NCBI GenBank assembly: GCA_946616365.1
Contig: CAMOIX010000003.1
Span: forward strand, 1-64,000
Direction of reading: 5' to 3'
Source: AC2028 sp002373595
Lineage (GTDB): Bacteria; Bacillota; Clostridia; Lachnospirales; Lachnospiraceae
Length of the DNA stretch: 64,000 bases
Under the pieces are notes generated by a model. The model searched no databases. It saw only the letters and a program-made list of their open reading frames with translations, and was not told the origin of the DNA. The stretch's first letter is position 1. Every line of letters begins with the position of its first letter. Positions 42,189 to 50,416 of the stretch are shown here, one piece after another. The position numbers were made by a program, and so were the translations under genes.

Positions 42189-43025
42189 ATGAGATTTTCC
42201 GTTATCGTCGTAAGCTATAATTCAGGTGAGAGATTAAAGAATACTCTTAAATGCATCTTTGATCAGGATTTTGATGATTACGAGATCGTGGTCAAGGACG
42301 GTCTGTCTACGGACGGGTCCGCGGAAGGGATAGAAAAGATCGCGGAAGAATGCGGAAAGGCTGATAAACTAAAGGTATACAGGACTGCAGACAAAGGGAT
42401 ATACGATGCGATGAATGAGGCCGTTTCATATGCATCGGGCGAATATTTTGTCTTTATGAACTGCGGAGATGAATTCTATGACAGGACGGTGCTGGGCAAA
42501 GTTTCCGAAGCGATAGACTCTTACAAAGCACCACTCAAAAAGGATGGATCCCGGAAGGCAGTCATATACGGTAACAGATACCTTATTCCGACAAAGAGCA
42601 CGGAGTATTTCGCACCGCAGATAACGCCCCTCGTGTGCTATCGCAATATTCCCTGTCATCAGTGCTGCTTCTACAGCGCGTCGTGTTTTGACGGCCTGAA
42701 GTATAGGACTAATCTCAAAGTACGTGCCGATTATGAGCATTTCCTGAGGTTATATTTCGAGGAGAAAGCGGAGTTCTATCATATTGACGAGTGTGTGGCA
42801 AGGTATGAGGGAGGCGGATATTCGGAGAATCCTGAGAGTGTGAAAAGATCCGCTGCCGAGCATAGAGCGATCACAAAGAAGTATATGTCGAAGTGGCAGC
42901 TCTTTTATTGCAGAGCATACATGATCATCACACTTCAGCCTCTCAGAAGAGCGATAGCGTCAAATGAAAAACTCGCAGGAGCATATAACGGGCTGGTAAA
43001 GAAGATCTATCGCAGAAAAAAATGA
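42189..43025 (+). CDS. Family 2 glycosyltransferase
   Basis: A 278-residue GT-A fold enzyme: FSVIVVSYNSGERLKNTL start, KDGLSTDGS for nucleotide binding, FMNCGDEFYD as the DXD-like acidic block, and a late ADYEHFLRLYFE stretch. Acceptor and donor unknown. GGAGG precedes the ATG. It stands between queT and a terminator. Confidence 0.85.
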   Translation: MRFSVIVVSYNSGERLKNTLKCIFDQDFDDYEIVVKDGLSTDGSAEGIEKIAEECGKADKLKVYRTADKGIYDAMNEAVSYASGEYFVFMNCGDEFYDRTVLGKVSEAIDSYKAPLKKDGSRKAVIYGNRYLIPTKSTEYFAPQITPLVCYRNIPCHQCCFYSASCFDGLKYRTNLKVRADYEHFLRLYFEEKAEFYHIDECVARYEGGGYSENPESVKRSAAEHRAITKKYMSKWQLFYCRAYMIITLQPLRRAIASNEKLAGAYNGLVKKIYRRKK

Positions 43026-43107
43026 AATACATATAAAGTATCTGACATCGTATGCCGATATAGTATTCGAAAAGTAATACCGACACATCGGATGTGGATT
43101 AAATGCA

Positions 43108-43143
43108 GGGACGCAGACGGGTAACCGTGAGGCGTCCCTTTTT
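43108..43143 (+). terminator. Intrinsic terminator before mbl
   Basis: GGGACGC and GCGTCCC enclose an inner ACGG/CCGT stem and run into T5. The rest of the 236-base gap holds a 15-base-period direct repeat and the mbl promoter. Confidence 0.88.
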
Positions 43144-43170
43144 ATAACAAATGATTGCATAACAAATGAT
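43144..43170 (+). repeat. Short direct repeat ATAACAAATGAT
   Basis: Two identical 12-base copies (43144-43155 and 43159-43170) with three bases between, between the terminator and the mbl promoter. Possibly a regulator site or a small duplication. Confidence 0.4.
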
Positions 43171-43222
43171 CTTTAATACGGAGAAATACCCCGTCCCACT
43201 ATGAAAACAAGCCAAAATCGGG

Positions 43223-43228
43223 TATAAT
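43223..43228 (+). promoter_or_regulatory. -10 element of the mbl promoter
   Basis: GGGTATAATAT contains a perfect TATAAT 33 bases before the mbl ATG. The position 17 bases upstream holds no good -35, so an activator or another sigma factor may be involved. Confidence 0.5.
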
Positions 43229-43261
43229 ATTCTGCGTTAAATTTCTGAAAGGGGACGGAAG

Positions 43262-44263
43262 ATGCAGACTATAGATATAGGTATCGATCTCGGTACGGCA
43301 AGTATATTGGTATATATCAAGGGTAAGGGAGTTGTCCTCAAAGAGCCCTCGGTTGTGGCTATAGACGTAAATACAAAGAAGGTTAAGGCATTCGGAGAGG
43401 ATGCCAGACTCATGATCGGACGTACATCCGGTAACATCAGAGCCGTAAGACCCCTCAAGCAGGGAGTTATCGCCGATTACGAGATGACCGAGAAGATGAT
43501 GCGCTACTTCGTACAGAAAGCGATAGGAAGGAGACTTTTCAGAAAGCCCCGTATCGCAGTCGGAGTACCCAGCGGAGCCTCGGAAGTAGAGAAGAAGGCC
43601 GTTGAGGATGCAGCATATCAGATCGGAGCCAGAGAGGCGATCATCATAGAGGAGCCCGTAGCTGCGGCTATCGGAGTAGGTATCGATATTGCAAAGCCCT
43701 GCGGCAATATGATAGTCGATATCGGCGGAGGAACGACCGATATAGCGGTTATATCTCTCGGAGGTCCCGTTGTCAGTTCTTCTATAAAGACGGCAGGAGA
43801 TGATTTCAACGAAGCAGTCATCAACTACATGCGTCGTAAGCATAACCTCCAGATCGGTGAGAGAACCGCGGAGGATGTTAAGATCAAAATAGGAACCTGC
43901 TTCCCGACCACAGAGGTCGAGACCATGATCGTAAAGGGATATCACACCGTAAAGAGTCTTCCCGAAAAGGTCGAGGTTTCATCAAGGGAGATGGAGGAAG
44001 CTCTCCAGGATCCCGCAGCAAAGATAGTAGATGCGATCTGCAAAGTATTCGAGAATACACCGCCCGAGCTTTCGGCGGATATCGCAGACAGAGGAATAGT
44101 TCTTACCGGCGGCGGAGCTTTACTCAGAGGTCTTGAGGAACTCATAACCGACCGCACGGGAGTAAACACGATGACAGCCGAGGATCCGATGACGGCTGTG
44201 GCGATCGGAACCGGAAAGTATGTAGAATTCCTCTCTTCATACAGAGGGGATGTAGACAAGTAA
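43262..44263 (+). CDS. mbl: MreB/Mbl-family rod-shape actin homologue
   Basis: A 333-residue bacterial actin that forms membrane-associated filaments guiding cell-wall elongation. ATP-binding motifs are GIDLGTASILVY (phosphate 1), VDIGGGTTDIAVISLGG (phosphate 2) and GIVLTGGGALLRGL (adenosine). The MreB signature IAVGVPSGASEVEKKAVEDAA is clear. Being followed by flhO and flhP, as mbl is in Bacillus subtilis, favours the Mbl label over MreB. SD AAAGGGG. Confidence 0.92.
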   Translation: MQTIDIGIDLGTASILVYIKGKGVVLKEPSVVAIDVNTKKVKAFGEDARLMIGRTSGNIRAVRPLKQGVIADYEMTEKMMRYFVQKAIGRRLFRKPRIAVGVPSGASEVEKKAVEDAAYQIGAREAIIIEEPVAAAIGVGIDIAKPCGNMIVDIGGGTTDIAVISLGGPVVSSSIKTAGDDFNEAVINYMRRKHNLQIGERTAEDVKIKIGTCFPTTEVETMIVKGYHTVKSLPEKVEVSSREMEEALQDPAAKIVDAICKVFENTPPELSADIADRGIVLTGGGALLRGLEELITDRTGVNTMTAEDPMTAVAIGTGKYVEFLSSYRGDVDK

Positions 44264-44331
44264 TTTTGTCTGACAAATAAATTTGTCTGACAAATAATTT
44301 TATCTGACAAATAGATTTGTCTGACAAATAA
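44264..44331 (+). repeat. Four tandem 17-base palindromic repeats
   Basis: The unit ATTTGTCTGACAAATAA recurs exactly every 17 bases four times, with small changes in units 1 and 3. Each unit is itself nearly palindromic (ATTTGTC-T-GACAAAT). They begin right after the mbl stop. A decayed fifth copy (GACTTGTCCAAATAATT) may follow at 44341. Confidence 0.9.
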
Positions 44332-44386
44332 GATTGATAAGACTTGTCCAAATAATTAAGCACAGAGGCTTGCAGAAGGAGGAGAC

Positions 44387-45163
44387 ATGGTAAAAGGTTT
44401 ATATACGGCATATACCGGAATGCTCAATGAGCAGAACCGCATGGACGTCCTCAGCAATAACCTTGCAAATGTCACTACGGTCGGATACAAGAAAGAGGGA
44501 ACGACGAGCCAGGCTTTTGACGAAGTGCTCGATCTTAAGATCAAGGATTCTACAGTAGGATATAATCTCGCTCAGAGAGAAGGATATAACAGCCGCGGAG
44601 TTAAGATCGGAGAGAACTATGTCGATTGGTCACAGGGTTCCTTCAGGATCACGGGCAATACTTACGATCTTGCAATAGGCGGTGACGGATTCTTCGCGGT
44701 CGAGTTCACCAACAAAAAAGGTGAAACTTCGACAATGTATTCGAGAGCGGGAGAGTTCGAACTCAATGTTGACGGATATCTCGTGACCCATGAGGGCGAT
44801 TACGTGCTCGATGCCAACAGCAGACGCATCCGGCTTGATCCCACTAAGGATTCAACAATAGACCGTATGGGAAATATCTGGCAGAACGACAAGCAGGTTG
44901 CAAAGATAGGGCTTGTTGATTTCGAAGATTATGATTATCTCGAGAAATACGGTGAGACTTATTACACTCCTCTTCAGGGAGCAAAGATCACCAACGCTAC
45001 GGGACAGATATACAGCGGATATCTCGAGGCATCGAATGTATCATCGGTATCGGAGATGGTCAATCTCATAAGTATATCGAGACAGTACGAGAGTAATCAG
45101 AAGATCATTCAGACGATAGATCAGACATTAGAGACGGCAGTGACACAAATCGGCAGAGTATAG
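44387..45163 (+). CDS. flhO: Flagellar basal-body rod/hook protein FlhO (FlgF/FlgG family)
   Basis: A 258-residue rod protein exported by the flagellar type III system. It has the N-terminal signature MLNEQNRMDVLSNNLANVTTVGYKKEG and the C-terminal LEASNVSSVSEMVNLISISRQYESNQKIIQT helix that together form the coiled coil of axial proteins, with a variable middle (FAIGGDGFFAV-type strand near residue 95). Order mbl-flhO-flhP matches B. subtilis. AGGAGGAG SD 5-8 bases before the ATG. Confidence 0.92.
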   Translation: MVKGLYTAYTGMLNEQNRMDVLSNNLANVTTVGYKKEGTTSQAFDEVLDLKIKDSTVGYNLAQREGYNSRGVKIGENYVDWSQGSFRITGNTYDLAIGGDGFFAVEFTNKKGETSTMYSRAGEFELNVDGYLVTHEGDYVLDANSRRIRLDPTKDSTIDRMGNIWQNDKQVAKIGLVDFEDYDYLEKYGETYYTPLQGAKITNATGQIYSGYLEASNVSSVSEMVNLISISRQYESNQKIIQTIDQTLETAVTQIGRV

Positions 45164-45164
45164 C

Positions 45165-45190
45165 AGTTGAGCCGAAAAGTCGCCTCAACT
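45165..45190 (+). promoter_or_regulatory. Hairpin between flhO and flhP
   Basis: AGTTGAG and CTCAACT enclose CGA/TCG with one C-C mismatch and loop AAAG, one base after the flhO stop. No U-run, so processing or stability rather than termination is likely. Confidence 0.5.
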
Positions 45191-45232
45191 ACTGATATGC
45201 GATAGCTTATAACAACAAAGGAGGATGGTATT

Positions 45233-46051
45233 ATGGTAAGAAGCTTGTGGACAGCGGCGACAGGAATGCTCGCTCAGCAGACCAGTCTCGACAATATCGC
45301 TAACAACCTTGCAAACGTAAATACCACCGGATACAAGACACAGGAGATCGAGTTCAAGAATCTTCTGTATCAGGAGTTCCAGACCAAGACCACATCCGCA
45401 AACGGTGAGACCAAGCCCAGCAGCGCTCAGGTCGGACTCGGAACGAGAGTATCCTCCATAAATACAAACTTCAGACAGGGATCGTTCTTTGCAAACGACA
45501 ATCCCACATCCTTCGCAATCGGAGGATCCGGATTCTTCGCTGTAAGAGGGGAGAACGGTAACGCATACTATACCAGAAACGGTAATTTCAAATTCACGCT
45601 GGCTGCAAACGGCGGAAATATGCTCGCAGACACTGACGGACATCCCGTACTTGATGTAAAGGGAGAACCGATCATACTCGATGCGAAATACATGCCGGAC
45701 AAAGTAACGGTTACCAAGGATGGAGATATTTGCTATCCGGATGAGAAAAACAACCCTCAGCCCATCGGAGTAAGGATCGGTATCTGGCAGTTCAACAATC
45801 CGAACGGAATGTACAGAGAGGGGGATACACTCTTCTCAACGACAGCTGCCAGCGGTCCTGCTATCAACGAGTATAATAACAATAATATCATCAAGAGCAC
45901 GATCAATCAGGGATACCTCGAGGGATCCAATGTCAATGTTGCGGATGAGATGGTCAATATGATCACGACACAGCGCGCGTATGAGCTCAATTCGCGTGCG
46001 ATAACTACTTCCGATACGATGCTTGAACAGGCCAATAACCTTAGGAGGTAA
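45233..46051 (+). CDS. flhP: Flagellar basal-body rod protein FlhP (FlgG family)
   Basis: A 272-residue paralogue of the upstream protein: MLAQQTSLDNIANNLANVNTTGYKTQEIEF at the N-terminus, SFAIGGSGFFAVRGENG in the middle and LEGSNVNVADEMVNMITTQRAYELNSRAI at the C-terminus. The N-terminal and C-terminal helices are those of distal rod (FlgG) proteins. SD GGAGG 8 bases before the ATG. Its last codons supply the SD (AGGAGG) of the next gene. Confidence 0.93.
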   Translation: MVRSLWTAATGMLAQQTSLDNIANNLANVNTTGYKTQEIEFKNLLYQEFQTKTTSANGETKPSSAQVGLGTRVSSINTNFRQGSFFANDNPTSFAIGGSGFFAVRGENGNAYYTRNGNFKFTLAANGGNMLADTDGHPVLDVKGEPIILDAKYMPDKVTVTKDGDICYPDEKNNPQPIGVRIGIWQFNNPNGMYREGDTLFSTTAASGPAINEYNNNNIIKSTINQGYLEGSNVNVADEMVNMITTQRAYELNSRAITTSDTMLEQANNLRR

Positions 46052-46053
46052 TG

Positions 46054-46482
46054 ATGGATAATATTTCCGGGCTTAACGGAGCCTATGCGGATTATTATAA
46101 GAGCATGGCAGATGATGTGACTGCTCAGAGCCTTAAGAGAAAGGCGGCTGCGGCAGGCACTGCGGGATCATCGTCGGAAACCGATGATGAACTCATGGAT
46201 GTCTGCAAACAGTTTGAGTCTTATCTCCTTGAGCAGGTCATGAAGGGAATGGAAAAAACCATCATGCGTGCGGATGACAAAAAGGATGCATCCACGGAGA
46301 ATCTGGTCGACTTTTTCAGAGGAGAGACATTAAAGACGATAGCACAGCAGTCGACGGAAAGCAGCCCCTTGGGACTGGCTCAGATGCTCTATGATCAGTT
46401 AAAGATCAACATGGGTATTTCTCCTGATAAGATATCCGAGATCGCAGCCGAAAACGGAGCTGCAGATCCTGAAGAAACCTAA
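46054..46482 (+). CDS. flgJ: FlgJ-type rod-binding protein (no muramidase domain)
   Basis: A 142-residue protein equal to the N-terminal rod-capping half of FlgJ: ELMDVCKQFESYLLEQVMKGMEKT and the LVDFFRGETLKTIAQQS...LGLAQMLYDQL helices. The peptidoglycan hydrolase domain of proteobacterial FlgJ is absent, as usual in Firmicutes. Of two adjacent ATGs (46051, 46054) the second is 5 bases from AGGAGG and does not overlap the flhP stop. Confidence 0.87.
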   Translation: MDNISGLNGAYADYYKSMADDVTAQSLKRKAAAAGTAGSSSETDDELMDVCKQFESYLLEQVMKGMEKTIMRADDKKDASTENLVDFFRGETLKTIAQQSTESSPLGLAQMLYDQLKINMGISPDKISEIAAENGAADPEET

Positions 46483-46515
46483 AGACGGACCAAATCTGTT
46501 GAGAGATAAATGCAG

Positions 46516-46549
46516 GCGTGCTATACTCATAGAGTACGGCACGCTTTTT
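46516..46549 (+). terminator. Intrinsic terminator of the mbl-flagellar rod operon
   Basis: GCGTGC and GCACGC enclose a second stem TACTC-ATA-GAGTA and run into T5G. Confidence 0.88.
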
Positions 46550-46638
46550 GTTTGTAACAGAGGATGCAGGTGCCGATAGATCAAAGGTCAAAGATCGAGG
46601 CCATATCGGCCATTACCCGATCAAGGTAAGGAATAAAG

Positions 46639-48864
46639 ATGGACAATAATTCGGAAAAAGAGATCCTGACGGGATACGTCGACCATTTTATATTTAAAAG
46701 TGAAGCTAACGGATTCTGCGTATTCATGATCATTTCCGACGGTGACGAAGTACAGTGCATAGGGACATGCCATGAGCTCGGAGTCGGAGACAGCGTGGAG
46801 ATGGAGGGAGAATACTTCTTCGATCCAAATTACGGCAAGGAATTCAAGGCTAAAAAGATCACTATCGTTCCGCCTGCCGATGAGGAGAGCATGGAGAGAT
46901 ATCTCGGATCGGGCGCGGTAAAAGGAATAGGTGCCGCTCTTGCAGCCAGGATAGTCAAGGCATTCGGCGCGGATACTTTTAGGATCATAGAGGAAGAACC
47001 GGAGAGACTTGCTGAGATAAAAGGAATAAGCAAGTCTAAGGCTATGGATATCGCTGTTCAGCTGGAGGAGAAAAGAGATCTGCGGGATGTGATGGTCTAT
47101 CTCGCCGGCTTTAAGATATCACAGAATATGTCCGTAAAGATCTATGAAGAATACGGAACGGACATATATGCGATCATGAAAGAGAATCCATACAGACTTG
47201 CTGATGATATCAAAGGTATAGGATTCCAGACGGCTGACAAGATCGCTCTCGATATGGGAATGAGCACGGACTCCGAATTCAGGATAAGGAGTGGGATACT
47301 CTATGTCCTCTCTGAAACAAGGAATGACGGGAACACGTATCTTCCTCTTGAAGATCTGACAGAGTTGTCAGCTTCGCTTTTGGGTGTTCAGAGACAGCTG
47401 ATCGAAAGAGAGATCGAAAACCTTCGCATGGAAAGAAGGATGATCACAGAGGACAATAATGCTTATCTGCCCTCCATGTATAATGCCGAGAAGGATTGCG
47501 CAAGGCTTCTTGCCGAGAGATCGGGCAGGCTGAGTGTGGGAAATGCAACAGACGATGAAATAAGATCGCAATTGTTGCAAATAGCGCGCCGGGAAAAGAT
47601 GGAAGCAGATGATCTGCAGCTCGATGCTGCGGCAAGAGCAGTCCGAAACGGAGTGTTCATCCTGTCCGGAGGTCCGGGAACGGGTAAGACCACGACGATC
47701 AATCTCATCATCAGATATCTTACATCACAGGGGATGGATATCCTGCTTGCCGCTCCGACAGGAAGAGCCGCAAAGCGTATGACAGAGACTACGGGTTATG
47801 AGGCCAAGACGATACACAGACTCCTCGGAGTCGGAGGTAACCCTGAAAACACGGCGCCCGAGAGTTATTTTGGGAAAGATCAGGATGATCCGCTCGAAGC
47901 GGATTACGTTATCATAGATGAGATGTCCATGGTGGATCTGCAGCTATTCCACGCTCTCTTAAGAGCGGTGGTACCGGGAACGGGGCTTATACTCGTGGGG
48001 GATGTTGATCAGCTGCCCAGCGTCGGTCCGGGTCAGGTGCTTCGTGATCTTATCGAAAGCGGAAGGTTTCCCTGTGTCATCCTCGAGAGGATCTTCAGAC
48101 AGGCTATGGACAGCGATATCATCGTAAATGCTCATGAGATAAATAAGGGAAATCACGTCAGACTCGATACGAAATCAAAAGATTTTCTCTTCCTTGAGAG
48201 AAAGGATGAGAAAGAGATCAAGGGTATCATAGTTTGGATGCTGAGGGATAAACTTCCCGGTTATTGTAATGCGTCGGTGAGGGATATACAGGTGCTGACC
48301 CCTATGAGAATGGGAGCACTCGGATGTATAGAGATGAACAGATATCTGCAGGAGATACTCAATCCGGCAAAGCGCGGGACCGGAGAGCATATCTACGGAG
48401 ATACGGTATTTCGCGAGGGCGACAAGGTCATGCAGACCAGGAACAATTACAAGCTCGAGTGGAATATATACGGAAAGTATGGGATCAAGATCGACAGCGG
48501 AGAGGGTATCTTTAACGGAGATACCGGTATCATCAGACAGATACGCGAAAATGAAAAGTATATGGAAATAGAGTTCGACGACGGGAGAGTGGTGGAATAT
48601 CCTTTCTCCGGACTCGAAGAACTCGAGCTGGCATATGCCATGACGATACACAAGTCCCAGGGAAGTGAATATCCCGCGGTACTCATACCGATCCTTGATC
48701 CCCCCAGAATGCTCAGGTATAGGAACCTTCTGTATACCGGCATAACCAGAGCCAGGGGGTGCGTGGTGCTTATCGGCAGCAGCAGGACGATAAATGAGAT
48801 GACGGACACTGTATCGCCGACCAGGAGATACACTTCTCTTCGAAGAAGGATAGAGGAGATCTGA
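46639..48864 (+). CDS. recD2: RecD2-type ATP-dependent DNA helicase
   Basis: A 741-residue superfamily 1B 5'-3' helicase, matching the usual length of RecD2. It has the N-terminal OB-like region, tandem helix-hairpin-helix segments (GSGAVKGIGAALAARIVKAFG and ADDIKGIGFQTADKIA), Walker A GGPGTGKTTT, Walker B VIIDEMSMVDL, the GDVDQLPSVGPGQVLRD motif III and the late ELAYAMTIHKSQGSEYPAVLIP motif. RecBC is not required by this family; it works in repair and replication restart. Start 46639 is preceded by a weak AAGGA SD. Confidence 0.95.
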   Translation: MDNNSEKEILTGYVDHFIFKSEANGFCVFMIISDGDEVQCIGTCHELGVGDSVEMEGEYFFDPNYGKEFKAKKITIVPPADEESMERYLGSGAVKGIGAALAARIVKAFGADTFRIIEEEPERLAEIKGISKSKAMDIAVQLEEKRDLRDVMVYLAGFKISQNMSVKIYEEYGTDIYAIMKENPYRLADDIKGIGFQTADKIALDMGMSTDSEFRIRSGILYVLSETRNDGNTYLPLEDLTELSASLLGVQRQLIEREIENLRMERRMITEDNNAYLPSMYNAEKDCARLLAERSGRLSVGNATDDEIRSQLLQIARREKMEADDLQLDAAARAVRNGVFILSGGPGTGKTTTINLIIRYLTSQGMDILLAAPTGRAAKRMTETTGYEAKTIHRLLGVGGNPENTAPESYFGKDQDDPLEADYVIIDEMSMVDLQLFHALLRAVVPGTGLILVGDVDQLPSVGPGQVLRDLIESGRFPCVILERIFRQAMDSDIIVNAHEINKGNHVRLDTKSKDFLFLERKDEKEIKGIIVWMLRDKLPGYCNASVRDIQVLTPMRMGALGCIEMNRYLQEILNPAKRGTGEHIYGDTVFREGDKVMQTRNNYKLEWNIYGKYGIKIDSGEGIFNGDTGIIRQIRENEKYMEIEFDDGRVVEYPFSGLEELELAYAMTIHKSQGSEYPAVLIPILDPPRMLRYRNLLYTGITRARGCVVLIGSSRTINEMTDTVSPTRRYTSLRRRIEEI

Positions 48865-48867
48865 CGG

Positions 48868-49584
48868 ATGAGGGTAAAAAATGTCCCTGAAATGCTTACA
48901 GGCCTCCTATTTCCAAGGAGGTGCCCTGTCTGCGACAGGCCGGTAAAGCCCTTCGGAGAGTACGCTTGTACGGAATGCATCAGAAAGGTACGGCCCATAT
49001 CTCCTCCGAGATGCCTGAAGTGCGGCAAAAAGATCCGCTCTGAAAGTGCACTGTGCACGGATTGCACACAGCGGAAAAGATATTTTGACAGAGGACGGAT
49101 CCTATACGAATATGACGATGCGGCCGGCTCGGTGTACAGATTTAAATATTCCGGAAGAAGGGAATATGCCGAAAGCTACGCGAGGGATACGGTGAGGTAC
49201 CTCGGTGATTATATAGCGTCGGAAAAACCTGATGTCCTTGTTCCCATACCCATACACAGAAAAAGGTACAGAAAACGCGGATATAATCAGGCGTTTGAGT
49301 ACGCCGAGGCATTATCACGGCTTACCGATATTCCGGTCGGAAACGACATCATAAAGAGAGTGAAAAATACGATTCCGCTTAAGCTTCTGGGCGTCTCAGA
49401 ACGCCAAATTAATTTGAAAAATGCTTTTATTGTCCCCGAAAATGTTGTAAAATTAAACAAAGTTATGCTCGTTGATGATATTTTTACGACGGGAGCTAGT
49501 ATAAACGAGGCTGCGCGGGTTTTAAAAATGGCCGGAGTGCGGGAAGTATGCTTTGTCACTCTCGCCGGCGGAGCCGGAATCTGA
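48868..49584 (+). CDS. comFC: ComF-family phosphoribosyltransferase-like protein
   Basis: A 238-residue protein with an N-terminal Cys4 zinc ribbon (CPVC...CTEC) and a second Cys cluster (CLKC...CTDC), then a type I phosphoribosyltransferase domain with the PRPP loop VMLVDDIFTTGAS. ComFC is needed for DNA uptake in competent Bacillus and its relatives are widespread. It starts 3 bases after recD2, implying cotranscription. Confidence 0.92.
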   Translation: MRVKNVPEMLTGLLFPRRCPVCDRPVKPFGEYACTECIRKVRPISPPRCLKCGKKIRSESALCTDCTQRKRYFDRGRILYEYDDAAGSVYRFKYSGRREYAESYARDTVRYLGDYIASEKPDVLVPIPIHRKRYRKRGYNQAFEYAEALSRLTDIPVGNDIIKRVKNTIPLKLLGVSERQINLKNAFIVPENVVKLNKVMLVDDIFTTGASINEAARVLKMAGVREVCFVTLAGGAGI

Positions 49585-49602
49585 CAGGATCGGAGGAACT
49601 GT

Positions 49603-50010
49603 ATGAACGTAAGAAATTGCAAGAAATGCGGTAAGATCTTCAATTATGTTATGGGCCCCATCATCTGCCCCGCGTGTCGTGAAGCTTCGGAAGCTAAATT
49701 CCAGGAAGTAAAGGAGTATATCAGAGAGCATAAGGGATGCGGCATCAACGAAGTGGCCGATGCGTGCGATGTAGAAGTCGGACAGATCAAGCAGTGGCTT
49801 CGTGATGACAGACTTGAGGTTACTGAAGACTCAATGATAACACTTCAGTGCGAGAGCTGCGGTGCCACGATCAGATCGGGAAGATTCTGCGACAAGTGTA
49901 AGAATCAGACCGCAAGCGGACTTCAGCAGGTTGTAAATGATGCAAGACCCAAGACTCCCGAACCGAAGAAAGATGAAAAACAGAGTCCTAAGATGAGGTT
50001 CCTTGGCTGA
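49603..50010 (+). CDS. yvyF: YvyF-like flagellar operon protein
   Basis: A 135-residue protein of the YvyF/TIGR03826 type: an N-terminal zinc ribbon (CKKCGKIFNYVMGPIICPAC), a small helical domain with INEVADACDVEVGQIKQWLRDDRLE resembling an HTH, and a second zinc ribbon (CESCGATIRSGRFCDKC). In Bacillus it sits between comF and flgM and has been tied to flagellar regulation. Here it follows comFC but flgM is not adjacent. SD AGGAG. Confidence 0.88.
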   Translation: MNVRNCKKCGKIFNYVMGPIICPACREASEAKFQEVKEYIREHKGCGINEVADACDVEVGQIKQWLRDDRLEVTEDSMITLQCESCGATIRSGRFCDKCKNQTASGLQQVVNDARPKTPEPKKDEKQSPKMRFLG

Positions 50011-50011
50011 T

Positions 50012-50416
50012 ATGATAGACGAAGAAAAAGTGATCCTTATGACCCGAATGGCTTCGTACGAGGCCGGAGAGGGCAAGAAGAATCTCGCGATATGGAGATT
50101 TTTCAGAGGGGATTATATAGGCTTACAATTGTTAGGATCGTTCATTTGCGCCACGCTATCGTTCGCACTCGGCGTGGCGCTCTATGTGTATTACAATTTC
50201 GAGGATTTCATGGAGAATCTCTATGAGATGGATATCCTTGAATTTGCTAAAGGTATTGCCGCCAAATACGTCTGGTTCCTCGTGATCTACATGCTGATAT
50301 CTTATGCGGTATTTGCATACAGATATTCGCATGCACGCGGTAATCTCAAAGCGTATTACGGCAATCTTAAAAAGCTGAGCAAAATCTACAAAGGAACCGG
50401 TAATTCTAAGCCATGA
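50012..50416 (+). CDS. Two-helix membrane protein, unknown function
   Basis: A 134-residue protein: an amphipathic N-terminus (MASYEAGEGKKNLAIWRFFRGDYIGLQ), helices near 40-62 and 90-110, and a basic C-terminus. I do not recognise a family. An in-frame TTG at 50003 lies before the yvyF stop; ATG 50012 is chosen although its SD is weak. It overlaps the next gene by four bases, so the two likely act together. Confidence 0.65.
   Translation: MIDEEKVILMTRMASYEAGEGKKNLAIWRFFRGDYIGLQLLGSFICATLSFALGVALYVYYNFEDFMENLYEMDILEFAKGIAAKYVWFLVIYMLISYAVFAYRYSHARGNLKAYYGNLKKLSKIYKGTGNSKP

Noticed and set aside
44264..44331. CRISPR array
   Set aside because: The 17-base units are contiguous with no spacers and no cas genes are near.
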